From contig JAIRUB010000031.1 in assembly GCA_031254635.1 (NCBI GenBank), positions 1-23,080 of the forward strand: DNA of 23,080 nucleotides. Direction: 5' to 3'. This document shows positions 14,865-22,933 of this stretch, piece by piece. Below the pieces are notes generated by a model. The model ran no database searches, had not been told where the DNA came from, and saw only the letters and a list, made by a program, of their open reading frames with translations. A program made the position numbers and the translations under genes. The stretch is from Prevotellaceae bacterium. Its GTDB lineage: Bacteria > Bacteroidota > Bacteroidia > Bacteroidales > UBA932. Positions within the stretch are counted from its first letter, which is position 1. Each line of letters starts with the position of its first letter.

Positions 14865-15156
14865 TGTTTTTCGTTCCAAAGATGCATTGCTCCGCCAATG
14901 GTGCTTTTCACAAAGCAAAGAGATTGAAAATTTCTCATAATATTACTTTACTATTCCTGCTACCATACACACCGGAACTTAATCCGGCTGAAAAATATGG
15001 CATCATATCAAAAAAAAGTTTACGAACAAATACTTCAATATGCTTTCCGAAATTAGTGACTTTTTTTCTCATACCATTCAAAACATTACCTCTGGTATGG
15101 TGAAATCAATAGGCAGCTACAGCTACCTTTCTTTAAATTCTTTCTGGGCTGATTAA
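14865..15156 (+). mobile_element. IS630-type transposase C-terminal remnant
   Basis: One frame encodes GAFHKAKRLKISHNITLLF, then LPYTPELNPAEK, the classic IS630/Tc1 DDE C-terminal signature with the last catalytic Glu. A frameshift occurs at the A-run 14991-14995. The second frame continues as IWHHIKKKFTNKYFN, LSEISDFFSHTIQNITSGM and YSYLSLNSFWAD, ending in TAA at 15154-15156. The N-terminal two thirds are absent, and sequence before 14865 is not clearly transposase. No terminal repeat was identified. Inactive. Confidence 0.78.
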
Positions 15157-15234
15157 AATGTTATTTTTGTATAAAATGTGAATTTGAAAATGCCTTTCGT
15201 ATGTGAATTTTTACGGACGGAAGGTTTTTTTTGC

Positions 15235-15242
15235 TACATTTG
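15235..15242 (+). promoter_or_regulatory. -7 box TACATTTG upstream of the Cys-rich gene pair
   Basis: TACATTTG fits TAnnTTTG. It lies about 100 bases before the zinc-ribbon ATG at 15343, leaving an unusually long 5' leader for this window, which contains the 11-codon ORF at 15263-15298. Confidence 0.5.
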
Positions 15243-15262
15243 CAAGATAAAAAGGAACATAT

Positions 15263-15298
15263 ATGAATAACTGTAGAAACTATTGCAAATTCCATTGA
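15263..15298 (+). CDS. possible 11-residue Cys-containing leader peptide
   Basis: A short ORF, MNNCRNYCKFH, has an AAGGA-like sequence 6-7 bases before its ATG and lies between the TACATTTG box and the zinc-ribbon gene. Two Cys and one His in 11 residues could suit metal- or cysteine-responsive control of the two Cys-rich proteins downstream. It may equally be chance; no attenuator-type alternative stems were worked out. Confidence 0.2.
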   Translation: MNNCRNYCKFH

Positions 15299-15342
15299 CT
15301 TAATGATAAAGTAAATGATACAAACTTAAAGAATAACAAACA

Positions 15343-15603
15343 ATGAAAACAAACAAATTTTGTCAGAGTTGCGGAATGCCGATGAGCAAAGATCCGCAAG
15401 GCGGCGGAACAAACGTAGATGGTAGCAATAATGCGCTTTATTGCAATTATTGCTATCAAAATGGAGCATTCTCCTTTGATGGTACGGTCAAAGAATTTCA
15501 AGAATTTTGTCGTCAAATGATGGTTAAAAGTGGACATTCGAAATTCACATCATGGCTCTTTACACGTAATATGAAACGCTTGGCAAGGTGGAAAAACGCA
15601 TGA
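15343..15603 (+). CDS. zinc-ribbon domain protein
   Basis: 86 residues. A putative treble-clef zinc ribbon is formed by CQSC (Cys7, Cys10) in FCQSCGMPM and CNYC (Cys34, Cys37) in ALYCNYCYQNG, typical of the putative zinc-ribbon (zf-ribbon_2-like) proteins. The rest is helical (VKEFQEFCRQMMV) and ends in a basic stretch (RNMKRLARWKN). The role is unknown; such proteins occur alone or with metal-related genes. Its stop overlaps the start of the next Cys-rich gene (ATGA), so the two are translationally coupled. It is intact, although surrounded by decayed genes and transposase remnants. Confidence 0.82.
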   Translation: MKTNKFCQSCGMPMSKDPQGGGTNVDGSNNALYCNYCYQNGAFSFDGTVKEFQEFCRQMMVKSGHSKFTSWLFTRNMKRLARWKNA

Positions 15604-15785
15604 GTTGCCAACATAATCCAACCATAAAATGCCCTTGTACATATTCTTGCGGCAAGCATGGAAAATGCTGCGAGTGTGTTGCCTATCATGTGCGGGGAGG
15701 CGATTTTCCTGCTTGTTTTTTCAGCAAGGAAGCCGAGGCAAAATACGACCGCAGCTTTGAGGCGCTGAAAAGAGACAGAAAGTAA
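15600..15785 (+). CDS. small Cys-rich protein, DUF6485-like
   Basis: 61 residues from ATG 15600 (MSCQHNPTIKCPC); a GTG four codons earlier is less likely because ATG 15600 overlaps the upstream TGA in the classic 4-base ATGA arrangement. Cysteines occur as CPCTYSCGKHGKCCECVAYH followed by DFPACFF, a spacing like that of DUF6485 proteins, which probably bind a metal or iron-sulfur centre. The C-terminal helix (EAEAKYDRSFEALKR) is also typical. Function unknown. Coupling to the zinc-ribbon gene suggests they work together. The 205 bases after it are AT-rich and carry no gene. Confidence 0.72.
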   Translation: MSCQHNPTIKCPCTYSCGKHGKCCECVAYHVRGGDFPACFFSKEAEAKYDRSFEALKRDRK

Positions 15786-15990
15786 ACAAGCATTCATAAG
15801 CTAAAACAATTATTTATTTAAAGTCACTAACAATATTGATAACAAATTGTTTATAATTAGAAAATAATTTGTGAAATCAATAGGGTGAAATTTATTTGTT
15901 ATTTTTTATTGAGTATAAAAATTTAAAAAAACATTAAATATTGCCCCTCTATTTTTTATAAATTTACTATCTTTATAGTATCAATTATTA

Positions 15991-16093
15991 TTAGACGGTC
16001 AGTTTTCTGATTTGAAGAACAAACTACGTAATCACAATGGATTATCCAAAGTGCGTAAAATGAAGTTTATAGATGGTTTTTTTTAAGGCATGA
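15991..16093 (+). mobile_element. IS256-like zinc-finger transposase, right part (C-terminal tail)
   Basis: The frame from 15991 reads LDGQFSDLKNKLRNHNG, then LSKVRKMKFIDGFF and a stop at 16084-16086. The family ends in GFFKA and stop; removing one T from the T8 run (16077-16084) restores exactly this, ending at TGA 16091-16093. In intact relatives the LDG(x)FSDLKNKL block follows directly after IPNTTN, which is where the left part at 12156-12535 stops. The two pieces are therefore collinear and may be one copy interrupted by the DNA between them. Confidence 0.75.
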
Positions 16094-16111
16094 ATGATAC
16101 CGAATGTGTCA

Positions 16112-16137
16112 AAAGGACTGTCCAAAGACAATCCTTT
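16112..16137 (-). terminator. possible terminator hairpin downstream of the TonB receptor gene
   Basis: AAAGGACTGTC (16112-16122) and GACAATCCTTT (16127-16137) form an 11-bp stem with one mismatch and a 4-base loop. On the minus strand the stem is followed by TTTT, so it could terminate the receptor transcript. The stem is weak in GC. It may instead be a terminal structure of the adjacent insertion sequence. Confidence 0.35.
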
Positions 16138-16162
16138 CTCTTGACGTGTTCGTCTATCGGGA

Positions 16163-16256
16163 TGGCGGCTTGGCGCAGCGGCGGCTTTTACGCACTACCT
16201 TTTCAAGTTACCACTTCCTGCCGCCGTTGTGCCAAACCGCTCGTTGTACGTTGGCA
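16163..16256. repeat. GC-rich palindrome, copy 2 of the dispersed hairpin repeat
   Basis: Arms 16165-16185 and 16220-16240 pair at 18 of 21 positions around a 34-base loop. 16163-16191 is the exact reverse complement of 82-110. The shared GCACTACCTTTTC block (16192-16204) follows immediately here, whereas in copy 1 about 33 extra bases intervene, so copy 2 has a shortened loop. Outside the arm is CGTTGTACGTTGG (16242-16254), comparable to ACGTTATC beside copy 1. The element sits between the zinc-finger transposase tail and the TonB receptor pseudogene. Confidence 0.8.
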
Positions 16257-16269
16257 TTTTTTTGGTCTT

Positions 16270-18668
16270 TTAGAATTTATATCTCGCCCCAATCGTTATG
16301 ATTTGTGTTTCGTAAAAATTACAAAATTCTACCTTGAAACCTTCGCTTTGAATATCCTGCCTTACGCCCATCGTGTTAAAAATATCGGTTGCTGTCAGCG
16401 TCATTTCCAATTTGTTGTTCAGAAGCATTTTTTTCAATCCTAAATCCACGCCTCCGCGAGACAGTTCCTTGCCTTGGGCGATGTTTTTATTCGAAAAGTA
16501 AACCCCGCTTAACTCCATTTGCACATTCCATGGCAATTTGATGCGGTTACTCATTTTTACGAACATGGGCGCATCGGTACGCTTTGCAACGGTATAGTTC
16601 TGCGGACTTGGGAAACTGAAAGTACCAGAATGTGCGAATATCGTATTTTGATACACATTGAAACTTGCGGATATGTTCCACCATTTGGAAACGCTTTGCT
16701 CCACGCTCAATTCTATACCCGTGTTTATAGCGCGTTCGACATTATCTTGCGCCAATATGGTTATTTCCGAATTTCCCGGGTCAAGAAGATAAATACGGCT
16801 GAATGGCTGCTGTATATTTTTGAAATACAACGCAGTATAGAGAGAGCCGCTGTTCCACATCCATCTGTGGGCGAGTTCTACGTTTTGCGTGTATTGCGGA
16901 CGAAGCGAAGGCTTGCCGATTTTCAACAGTTCGGGGTCGCGGTATTGCGGGTAAACACGAAGCATCTCTTCGCCCGGACGGTCAATACGACGGTTGTAAA
17001 AGAGCGATATTTTATTCGACCGGTTCAGTTTGAAGGTAAGCCGCGCGTTGGGAAACAGGTCGAAATAATCGTAATGGTCGTTCTCAAAATAGCGGTTGGG
17101 CGCAAACTTGTAACTTACGTCTATATATTCGCCGCGCAATCCGGCTTCTACGTCTATTTTGTCAAATTCGGCAATAATATTCCCGTATAGCCCCAAAAGG
17201 TTTTCGTTCCACTCCGACTAGTCGCCAAATGTGTAATTAAGCCCTGTATTACTCGGATTGTTGTTGACGGTGTAGGTAATAGGCATGTTCCGCAGTCTGC
17301 CTTGCGCTCCCGCTTCAATGCGACCAAAAGACAAAGATTTGGTATAATCGGTATTCAAACTGTACACATATTCAGGCACATGCAAGTGTGTCCTGTCGGT
17401 ATCTATCATTGGGAATTCGGGTTCGGGTCCGTTTTGATAAAGTTTATATTTGACGTCCTCCAACACTTTTGTAAACTGAAATTGTGAATTTAGTTCGTGT
17501 CCGTACCCCTCGAATTTGAACTTGTGTTGCAGTGTAGCATTGATAAATCCCTCAATTTCATCTTCATAGAAGCCCCATTTACGTGTAGGGTTATTGTAGT
17601 CTCCATCCGTGAAATACCACACACGCGTTGTATCAACGAGCACGTACTGGTCATGAAGTCCGAAAAGTGTAACGATATGTTTTTCTGATAGATACCAGTC
17701 GAAACCGAATTTTACGTTGTAATGGTAATTCTCGCGGTTTTCGGCTATCTAGCTTTCCCGCACCATTCCGGTATCATAAAAGCGGGTCGTAAACTCGTTA
17801 TTGGGCAAACCGTGCTGTTTTTGTAAGTAGGCTTGCAGGAAAACATTCATCTTGTCGGTTCTGTAATTGAGGTTTAACGTAGGCGTATATTTCAGATTAT
17901 TCGAAAAACTTGGCATTCCGGTTGGCAGGTCTTCTTTGCGCTTGGTGAGCATACCTGCGCCAAACGTAAACCCGACGTCGCCGTTCAACCCCTTTTCTTT
18001 TTCTTGTTTAAACTTGATATTGATAATCCCAGCCATTCCCGCCGCATCGTATTTTGCGGAAGGATTATTGATGATTTCGATACTTTCGATTTGCGACACG
18101 GGGATATTGGCAAGTCCTTTCTGATTGCCAAAGCCCGTCAGGGCGGATTGTCTGCCGTCGATAAGTACCGCAACCCTGTCGCTGCCCCGCAACTCAACCT
18201 TTCCGTCGCGATTGACCGTAACGCCGGGAAGCGTTTTCAGCATATCAAGCGTTGAGCCGCCCGATGTCGCTAAAAAATCAGCCGCCTCGAATGTTTTTTT
18301 ATCAAGTACTGCTGAAACCGCTTGCCGTCTCGCTGTAATCGTCACTTCTTCAAGTCTGACAGCATCCGGAACAAGAAAAATATCGCCCAAATCGGAAATA
18401 TTCCCCGAAACAGTCCTTTTCGCCTGCTCGTAACCCAGAAAACTAACATACACATCGTACTCGCCCGCTGCCGTGATTGAAATGGAAAACCGTCCATCGT
18501 CATTAGTTATAACACCCGTAACAAGGCTGTTATCCGAAGGTTTGTTTACAGTTACCGTCGCATGGGGAAGCGGCTCCCTGTCCGTTTGACATAATACTCT
18601 ACCTGAAATCGTTACCTGTGCGGTTACGTTTACTGCAAAAAAGAAAAAAATAAACCAAAATTTTTCAT
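16270..18668 (-). pseudogene. TonB-dependent outer-membrane receptor with two amber codons and a frameshifted signal peptide
   Basis: About 800 codons: signal peptide, CarboxypepD-type regulatory domain (VTISGRVLCQTDREPLPHA, NDDGRFSIS), plug (LDMLKTLPGVTVNRDGKVEL, VAVLIDGRQSAL, IESIEIINNPSAKYDAAG) and a C-terminal barrel ending IITIGARYKF. It belongs to the outer-membrane beta-barrel/TonB receptor class that imports peptides, glycans or metal complexes. The frame is open from about 18634 to 16270 except for TAG at 17751-17749 (after MVRES) and TAG at 17220-17218 (after YTFGD, before SEWNENLL). The ATG at 18668 is out of frame by one base within T-rich runs of the signal peptide, giving MKNFGLFFSFLQ and a stop. 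Otherwise the sequence looks well preserved, so inactivation seems recent. Confidence 0.88.
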
Positions 18669-18696
18669 TAAACTATACAATATTAACTTGTTAAAC

Positions 18697-18730
18697 ATTC
18701 TTTTTAGAAAGAATAATGACGACAAAGGTA
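18697..18730 (-). promoter_or_regulatory. promoter -7 box and small inverted repeat of the TonB receptor
   Basis: On the minus strand TACCTTTG occupies 18730-18723, about 55 bases before the receptor ATG. Between them ATTCTTT/AAAGAAT (18697-18703 and 18708-18714) forms a 7-bp inverted repeat with a 4-base loop, which could be an operator or leader hairpin. 18731-19016, up to the next promoter, contains no recognisable gene. Confidence 0.5.
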
Positions 18731-19016
18731 ATTAAAAATCATTATTTCACAGACCTACTCTTTTTTTACTTTTCCTTGTCGATACACTACTCACTTTCAA
18801 AATGTACTCTCTGGTCGAGGCGGTTGCTTTTTCTACTGCGCTGTCGCCCGCTTGCGTACAACAGTCAAATATATCTCTGGCAGGTTGCTCCCCAGCAGAG
18901 CCTGTGTTTGTTTCTATTTGACAATACAAAATTAAAATGAAAAAGCATACGAAAAATATACAGGCAAAAATTTAGCCTCACTTTTGTCCATTAGACCAAT
19001 ATTTCAGGTTTTTTTC

Positions 19017-19024
19017 TACCTTTG
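19017..19024 (+). promoter_or_regulatory. -7 box TACCTTTG of the zincin/propeller gene
   Basis: TACCTTTG fits TAnnTTTG. It overlaps the region a longer reading frame (TTG 18984) would need as coding, so the true start must be downstream, at ATG 19032 or more likely ATG 19047. Confidence 0.6.
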
Positions 19025-19046
19025 CAACTTTATGCGTTTTAAGGAA

Positions 19047-22025
19047 ATGATTAACAAGAACAAGACACGATGTAAATACTTCAAAACAAGCATTAAACGA
19101 TTTGTTGTTTATTGTTCAGTTATTCAGTTATTCAGTTATTCATTATTCATTACCCCCTGCTCCGCTCAATATTATGACGTAGGCGAAGACCCCTCGTGGA
19201 TTAAGTGGAAGCAAATAGATACCCGCTACTTCACTATCATTTATCCATCTGCTCTTGATTCTGTGGCTAAGCGTTATGCCTGGCTCTTTGACCAAACCAC
19301 CGAAAAAGTTGCCGAACCCTTAGAGGTAAAATTGAAGAAAACACCAGTAATCCTCCATGCTTATAATATGTATAGCAATGGAGTGGTAACCTGGGCACCT
19401 AAACGCATGGAGTTATATACTACCCCGCCGGGTGAAAGTTACCCTCAGCTCTGGGATAAGCAATTGGTGCTGCACGAAACCCGCCATATAGCTCAAATGT
19501 ACAAGATGGGTGATAATGTAATCAAATACCTGCATTGGTTTTTTGGTGAACAAGCCGAAGGAATGTTTGTCGGCATTTTTATCCCCTCTTGGTACCTTGA
19601 AGGTGATGCTGTTATGGCTGAAACCGCCCTCTCCTCATCGGGGCGCGGCCGTACGCCATCTTTCCTGATGCGGGAAAAAGCCTATATGCTTACCGGCATG
19701 TGTTTTTCATGGGACACCTGGAAAATGGGTTCTTACCGCTATCCTGTTCCCAATCATTATGAATTGGGCTACACCCTTTCAGCTCAAGCTGTGCTTCAAA
19801 GCGGGTATAATGTTATGGGGCGTTCGCTCAATTTTAGTACCCGCCGACTCTACGCCATTCCGCCCTTTGATGTGGCTTTGGGGAAATATGCCGGCGGCGG
19901 GGAACAGGAACTGCAACGCGATGGTTTTGCTGTACTCAAAGAGCAATGGCAACGCGAAGATTCGCTCCGCGGCAATGATATTTCTTTATTTCCACTTACG
20001 GCTGCTTCTGCCGATTATACCGCTTACCACTCGCCGGTAGCCATAGGCAATGGGCGAGTGGTAACTCTGCAATCAACCATGAATCATTCACTCCGTCTTG
20101 TGGTTATCGACAGCGCCGGAGCTGTGAAAATCCTCCGCGCCATGGGGCAGATAAACAGTCAATTAACATATCATAATGGATTTATTTACTGGAGCGAAAT
20201 TGTACCACACCACCGTTGGCCGCAACAAAGCTATTCACAAATTTACTGTTACAAGTTAAATTCCGGAAAATTATATACGCTAACACGTAAAACCCGCTTT
20301 TCCGGCGTTAGCATCAGTAGTGATGGCAAGCAATTGGTTACCGTTGAAAACAGTCCCGAAGGCATATCTCAATTAGTGGTAATACCATTGTTATCCGAAA
20401 GTCTTTCACCTCGTTTAGCACTGAACGAAACCATATATATTCTCACTCCTACCGGCGGCGTGTGGAAACAAGCTGTTTGGGGAGATGGCGACGAAATGTC
20501 GCCACAGCTATATGCCACATTGTTGTCGGATGAGGGAGTGGGAATTTATACAATCGACCCAACAAGCTGGAAAAACAAGCAATTGTTGGCTCCCCGCTTT
20601 AACGACATCAAGCAATTAACATGGTGGAACAATCGGCTGATATTTGTGAGCGGTTATAACGGCACCGACAATATATATGCGCTTTCGCCATCCACCTGCG
20701 AAATTCATCGCCTTACGAACGCCCGTTTCGGCGCCTTTTCACCCACATTCGACGAAAACAGTCCAACCTTATTCTATAGCGATTATCACGCCTACGGTTA
20801 TCGGATAGTGAAAGCGTTAACGGATAATCTATACTGGAAACCCGAAGCTTTTACACAACCTTATCGCTACGCTTGGGCAGACCAACTATCGGACACTGCT
20901 GAGTTCAACATTGATGAGATAAAAGTGCCACACATTGATAGTCTGCACTACCAAAGCAGGCCATACAACAAGCTATGCAATTTATTCCGTTTCCACAGCT
21001 GGGCACCTTTATGCTTAGATCCTGATGAATTAAAATCGCTGCATTTAGACAATATTACAACCGCCATAGCTTTGGGTGCCACGATTTTTACCCAAAACAG
21101 TTTGAATACAGCAATCGGACGTTTAGCCTACAAATATGCCAACGGTTTCCACTCCGGACATTTAGCCTTTACCTACAAGGGCTGGTTTCCAGTAATTGAT
21201 TTTAAGTTTAACATTAACGAACGAAATTCTATTCAATATGTTGATTTACAAATTGTTAACGATACTCTTCGTGGCCACTACGGCTATACCGGCATTCCTT
21301 TTATTTCTTCTTCTATTCGTTTATATGTTCCATTCAATTTTAGTAGAAATGGCTGGGTTCGCGGACTTATTCCGCAAGTCGAAGGGCTTTTTATTAACGA
21401 TCGATATTATGTAAAAAACAATAATTCAACATATTATAATCACTATCTGTTAGGCGGCTTAAGTTGGTATGAGCGACTTCCTATAGCTGCTCGCGGATTA
21501 TACCCTCGTTGGGGATATATGTTGCGCAGCTATTACCTGTGGGCTCCTTTTCAACAAATAGGCAGCGGTTATGTCGGCAGTGTTGACTTAACCACCTATT
21601 TACCGGGGTTGTGGCGCAATCATGGCTTACAGTTAAAAGCCGGTTTTCAATGGCAGCAAGTAGAAGACGAGGGTTATTATTTGCCGGACTTATTACCGCC
21701 ACCTCGCGGTTATCCACGTATATCTTCTAAGCAAATGGTAACATTTAGCATTGAATACGGCTTACCCTTAGTCTATCCTGATTGGAATATATCCTGGTTG
21801 GTGTATTTTAAACGAGTACAACTGAAACTGTTTTCGGATTATGCCCGATTAGTACGTTATCCCGACACAAAAATTAAGGAAACCTCCGTAGGCTTCGACC
21901 TCTTAGCCGACTATCACATTTTCCGCTTCGATTTTCCGGTACAAACAGGCATTCGTTGCGCCTTTCCCCTCACCCATGGCCTCCGACCCGAAATCAGCTT
22001 GCTGATGAACATTAGTTTTAATTAA
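19047..22025 (+). CDS. exported zincin / TolB-like beta-propeller / outer-membrane barrel protein
   Basis: About 992 residues from ATG 19047 (MINKNKTRCKYFK); ATG 19032 is the alternative. A basic n-region and hydrophobic segment (FVVYCSVIQLFSYSLF) end in a signal-peptidase site near CSA-QYY. The N-terminal domain has a gluzincin signature, VLHETRHIAQ (His143, Glu144, His147), with the likely third ligand Glu185 in WYLEGDAVMAE, as in peptidase MA-like domains. The middle has repeated blades (FSGVSISSDGKQLVTVE, FGAFSPTFDENSPTLFYSD) like a TolB/WD40-like propeller. The last ~350 residues (alternating aromatic strands, LRPEISLLMNISFN) look like a BamA/OmpA-type barrel. I infer a surface- or periplasm-facing protease anchored in the outer membrane. 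The substrate is unknown. It is intact and stands alone. Confidence 0.75.
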   Translation: MINKNKTRCKYFKTSIKRFVVYCSVIQLFSYSLFITPCSAQYYDVGEDPSWIKWKQIDTRYFTIIYPSALDSVAKRYAWLFDQTTEKVAEPLEVKLKKTPVILHAYNMYSNGVVTWAPKRMELYTTPPGESYPQLWDKQLVLHETRHIAQMYKMGDNVIKYLHWFFGEQAEGMFVGIFIPSWYLEGDAVMAETALSSSGRGRTPSFLMREKAYMLTGMCFSWDTWKMGSYRYPVPNHYELGYTLSAQAVLQSGYNVMGRSLNFSTRRLYAIPPFDVALGKYAGGGEQELQRDGFAVLKEQWQREDSLRGNDISLFPLTAASADYTAYHSPVAIGNGRVVTLQSTMNHSLRLVVIDSAGAVKILRAMGQINSQLTYHNGFIYWSEIVPHHRWPQQSYSQIYCYKLNSGKLYTLTRKTRFSGVSISSDGKQLVTVENSPEGISQLVVIPLLSESLSPRLALNETIYILTPTGGVWKQAVWGDGDEMSPQLYATLLSDEGVGIYTIDPTSWKNKQLLAPRFNDIKQLTWWNNRLIFVSGYNGTDNIYALSPSTCEIHRLTNARFGAFSPTFDENSPTLFYSDYHAYGYRIVKALTDNLYWKPEAFTQPYRYAWADQLSDTAEFNIDEIKVPHIDSLHYQSRPYNKLCNLFRFHSWAPLCLDPDELKSLHLDNITTAIALGATIFTQNSLNTAIGRLAYKYANGFHSGHLAFTYKGWFPVIDFKFNINERNSIQYVDLQIVNDTLRGHYGYTGIPFISSSIRLYVPFNFSRNGWVRGLIPQVEGLFINDRYYVKNNNSTYYNHYLLGGLSWYERLPIAARGLYPRWGYMLRSYYLWAPFQQIGSGYVGSVDLTTYLPGLWRNHGLQLKAGFQWQQVEDEGYYLPDLLPPPRGYPRISSKQMVTFSIEYGLPLVYPDWNISWLVYFKRVQLKLFSDYARLVRYPDTKIKETSVGFDLLADYHIFRFDFPVQTGIRCAFPLTHGLRPEISLLMNISFN

Positions 22026-22208
22026 CGGTTATTCAGTTACTTGTGTTGCGACGTTTGTTTTAACTACGCCACGATAACGAATATAGAGTTGACTTCGACA
22101 CATGTAAATAGAGATGGGCAAAATCCCGATGTGACTGCAGCGCATAAAGCATGCGTAGAGATATTCCTGACTTCGACAGTTTTCTTTGTTTATTTTTGCA
22201 AGTTTTGA

Positions 22209-22226
22209 GTCACCGATTTGGGTGAC
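22209..22226. repeat. perfect 6-bp hairpin before the IS1634-type transposase
   Basis: GTCACC (22209-22214) and GGTGAC (22221-22226) flank the loop GATTTG. It is about 20 bases upstream of the transposase TAAATTTG box (22244-22251) and may be part of the insertion sequence's left end or a hairpin limiting read-through. The 180 bases between 22026 and 22208 show no gene. Confidence 0.45.
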
Positions 22227-22255
22227 GCAAGCCAAAAATGGCGTAAATTTGCGGT

Positions 22256-22931
22256 ATATTTATACGCAAAAAGAAGAACAGGTCAGGCACTACGAGCGTT
22301 GTCGTCATAGATAAAAGTGGCGGTCATTTTCGCGAGTTGAAAAACAATAGAAGTTTTTTTGGAAGAAAAAGAGATAAATAGTTTTTACCAACAAGGCAAA
22401 AAATGGATTGCAACTCAGCACGGCGACCGCAATATGTTTGCCGTTCAGGGGCGGGAAGAAGAGGAAAAACAGATAACCGATTATTTGTTAGGCAACATTG
22501 AAAACATTTTACTAAACGGCACACAATTAATTCTTAACGATGTATTCAAACTCATTGATTTTGAAGTTATTGATAATGATATATTGAAACATTTGGTTGT
22601 TGCCAGTTTATGCCAACCTGTCAGCAAAGCAGGTATGATTGATTATTTGAAGTCTTATTTTGATGAAGATATAGAATTACACAAGATTTACAGATATTTA
22701 GATCGCTTACACAACACGCAGCAGGATAAAGTTCAGCAAATCAGCGTTGAACATATTCAAAAGATTTTAGGTGGCAGAATTGGACTTGTGTTTTATGATG
22801 TAACCACACTCTATTTTGAAACGGATTACAGCAATGATTTGCGCGAAAGAGGATTTTCTAAGGACGGAAAACATGTTCAACCACAGGTTGTTTTAGGACT
22901 TTTAGTAAGCCGTGATGGCAATCCTCTGTCT
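22256..22931 (+). mobile_element. IS1634-type transposase, frameshifted and 3'-truncated
   Basis: A -7-like TAAATTTG lies at 22244-22251. The N-terminus (FIRKKKNRSGTTSVVVIDK, SGGHFRELK) has no ATG; the codon at the expected start is ATA. An extra base in the A5 run 22340-22344 shifts the frame, which resumes as KEINSFYQQGKKWIATQHGD and stays open through YDVTTLYFETDYSNDLRERG (first catalytic Asp region) and VQPQVVLGLLVSRDGNPLS. Family similarity stops sharply at 22931, where the element joins unrelated sequence. More than half of the transposase (the remaining DDE residues) is missing. Inactive. Confidence 0.85.
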
Positions 22932-22933
22932 AA

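Noticed and set aside
12156..16093. A composite transposon carrying the GH92 and Cys-rich genes
   Set aside because: The transposase pieces belong to different families, are inactive and are not a matching flanking pair; nested insertion fits better.
16519..17190. 223-residue plus-strand ORF
   Set aside because: It mirrors the coding frame of the TonB receptor barrel on the opposite strand.
17218..17751. In-frame TAG codons as evidence of stop-codon recoding
   Set aside because: TAG ends intact ruvB and TGA ends intact PhzF and the zinc-ribbon gene, and the genes with internal stops also carry frameshifts or deletions, so ordinary decay explains them better.
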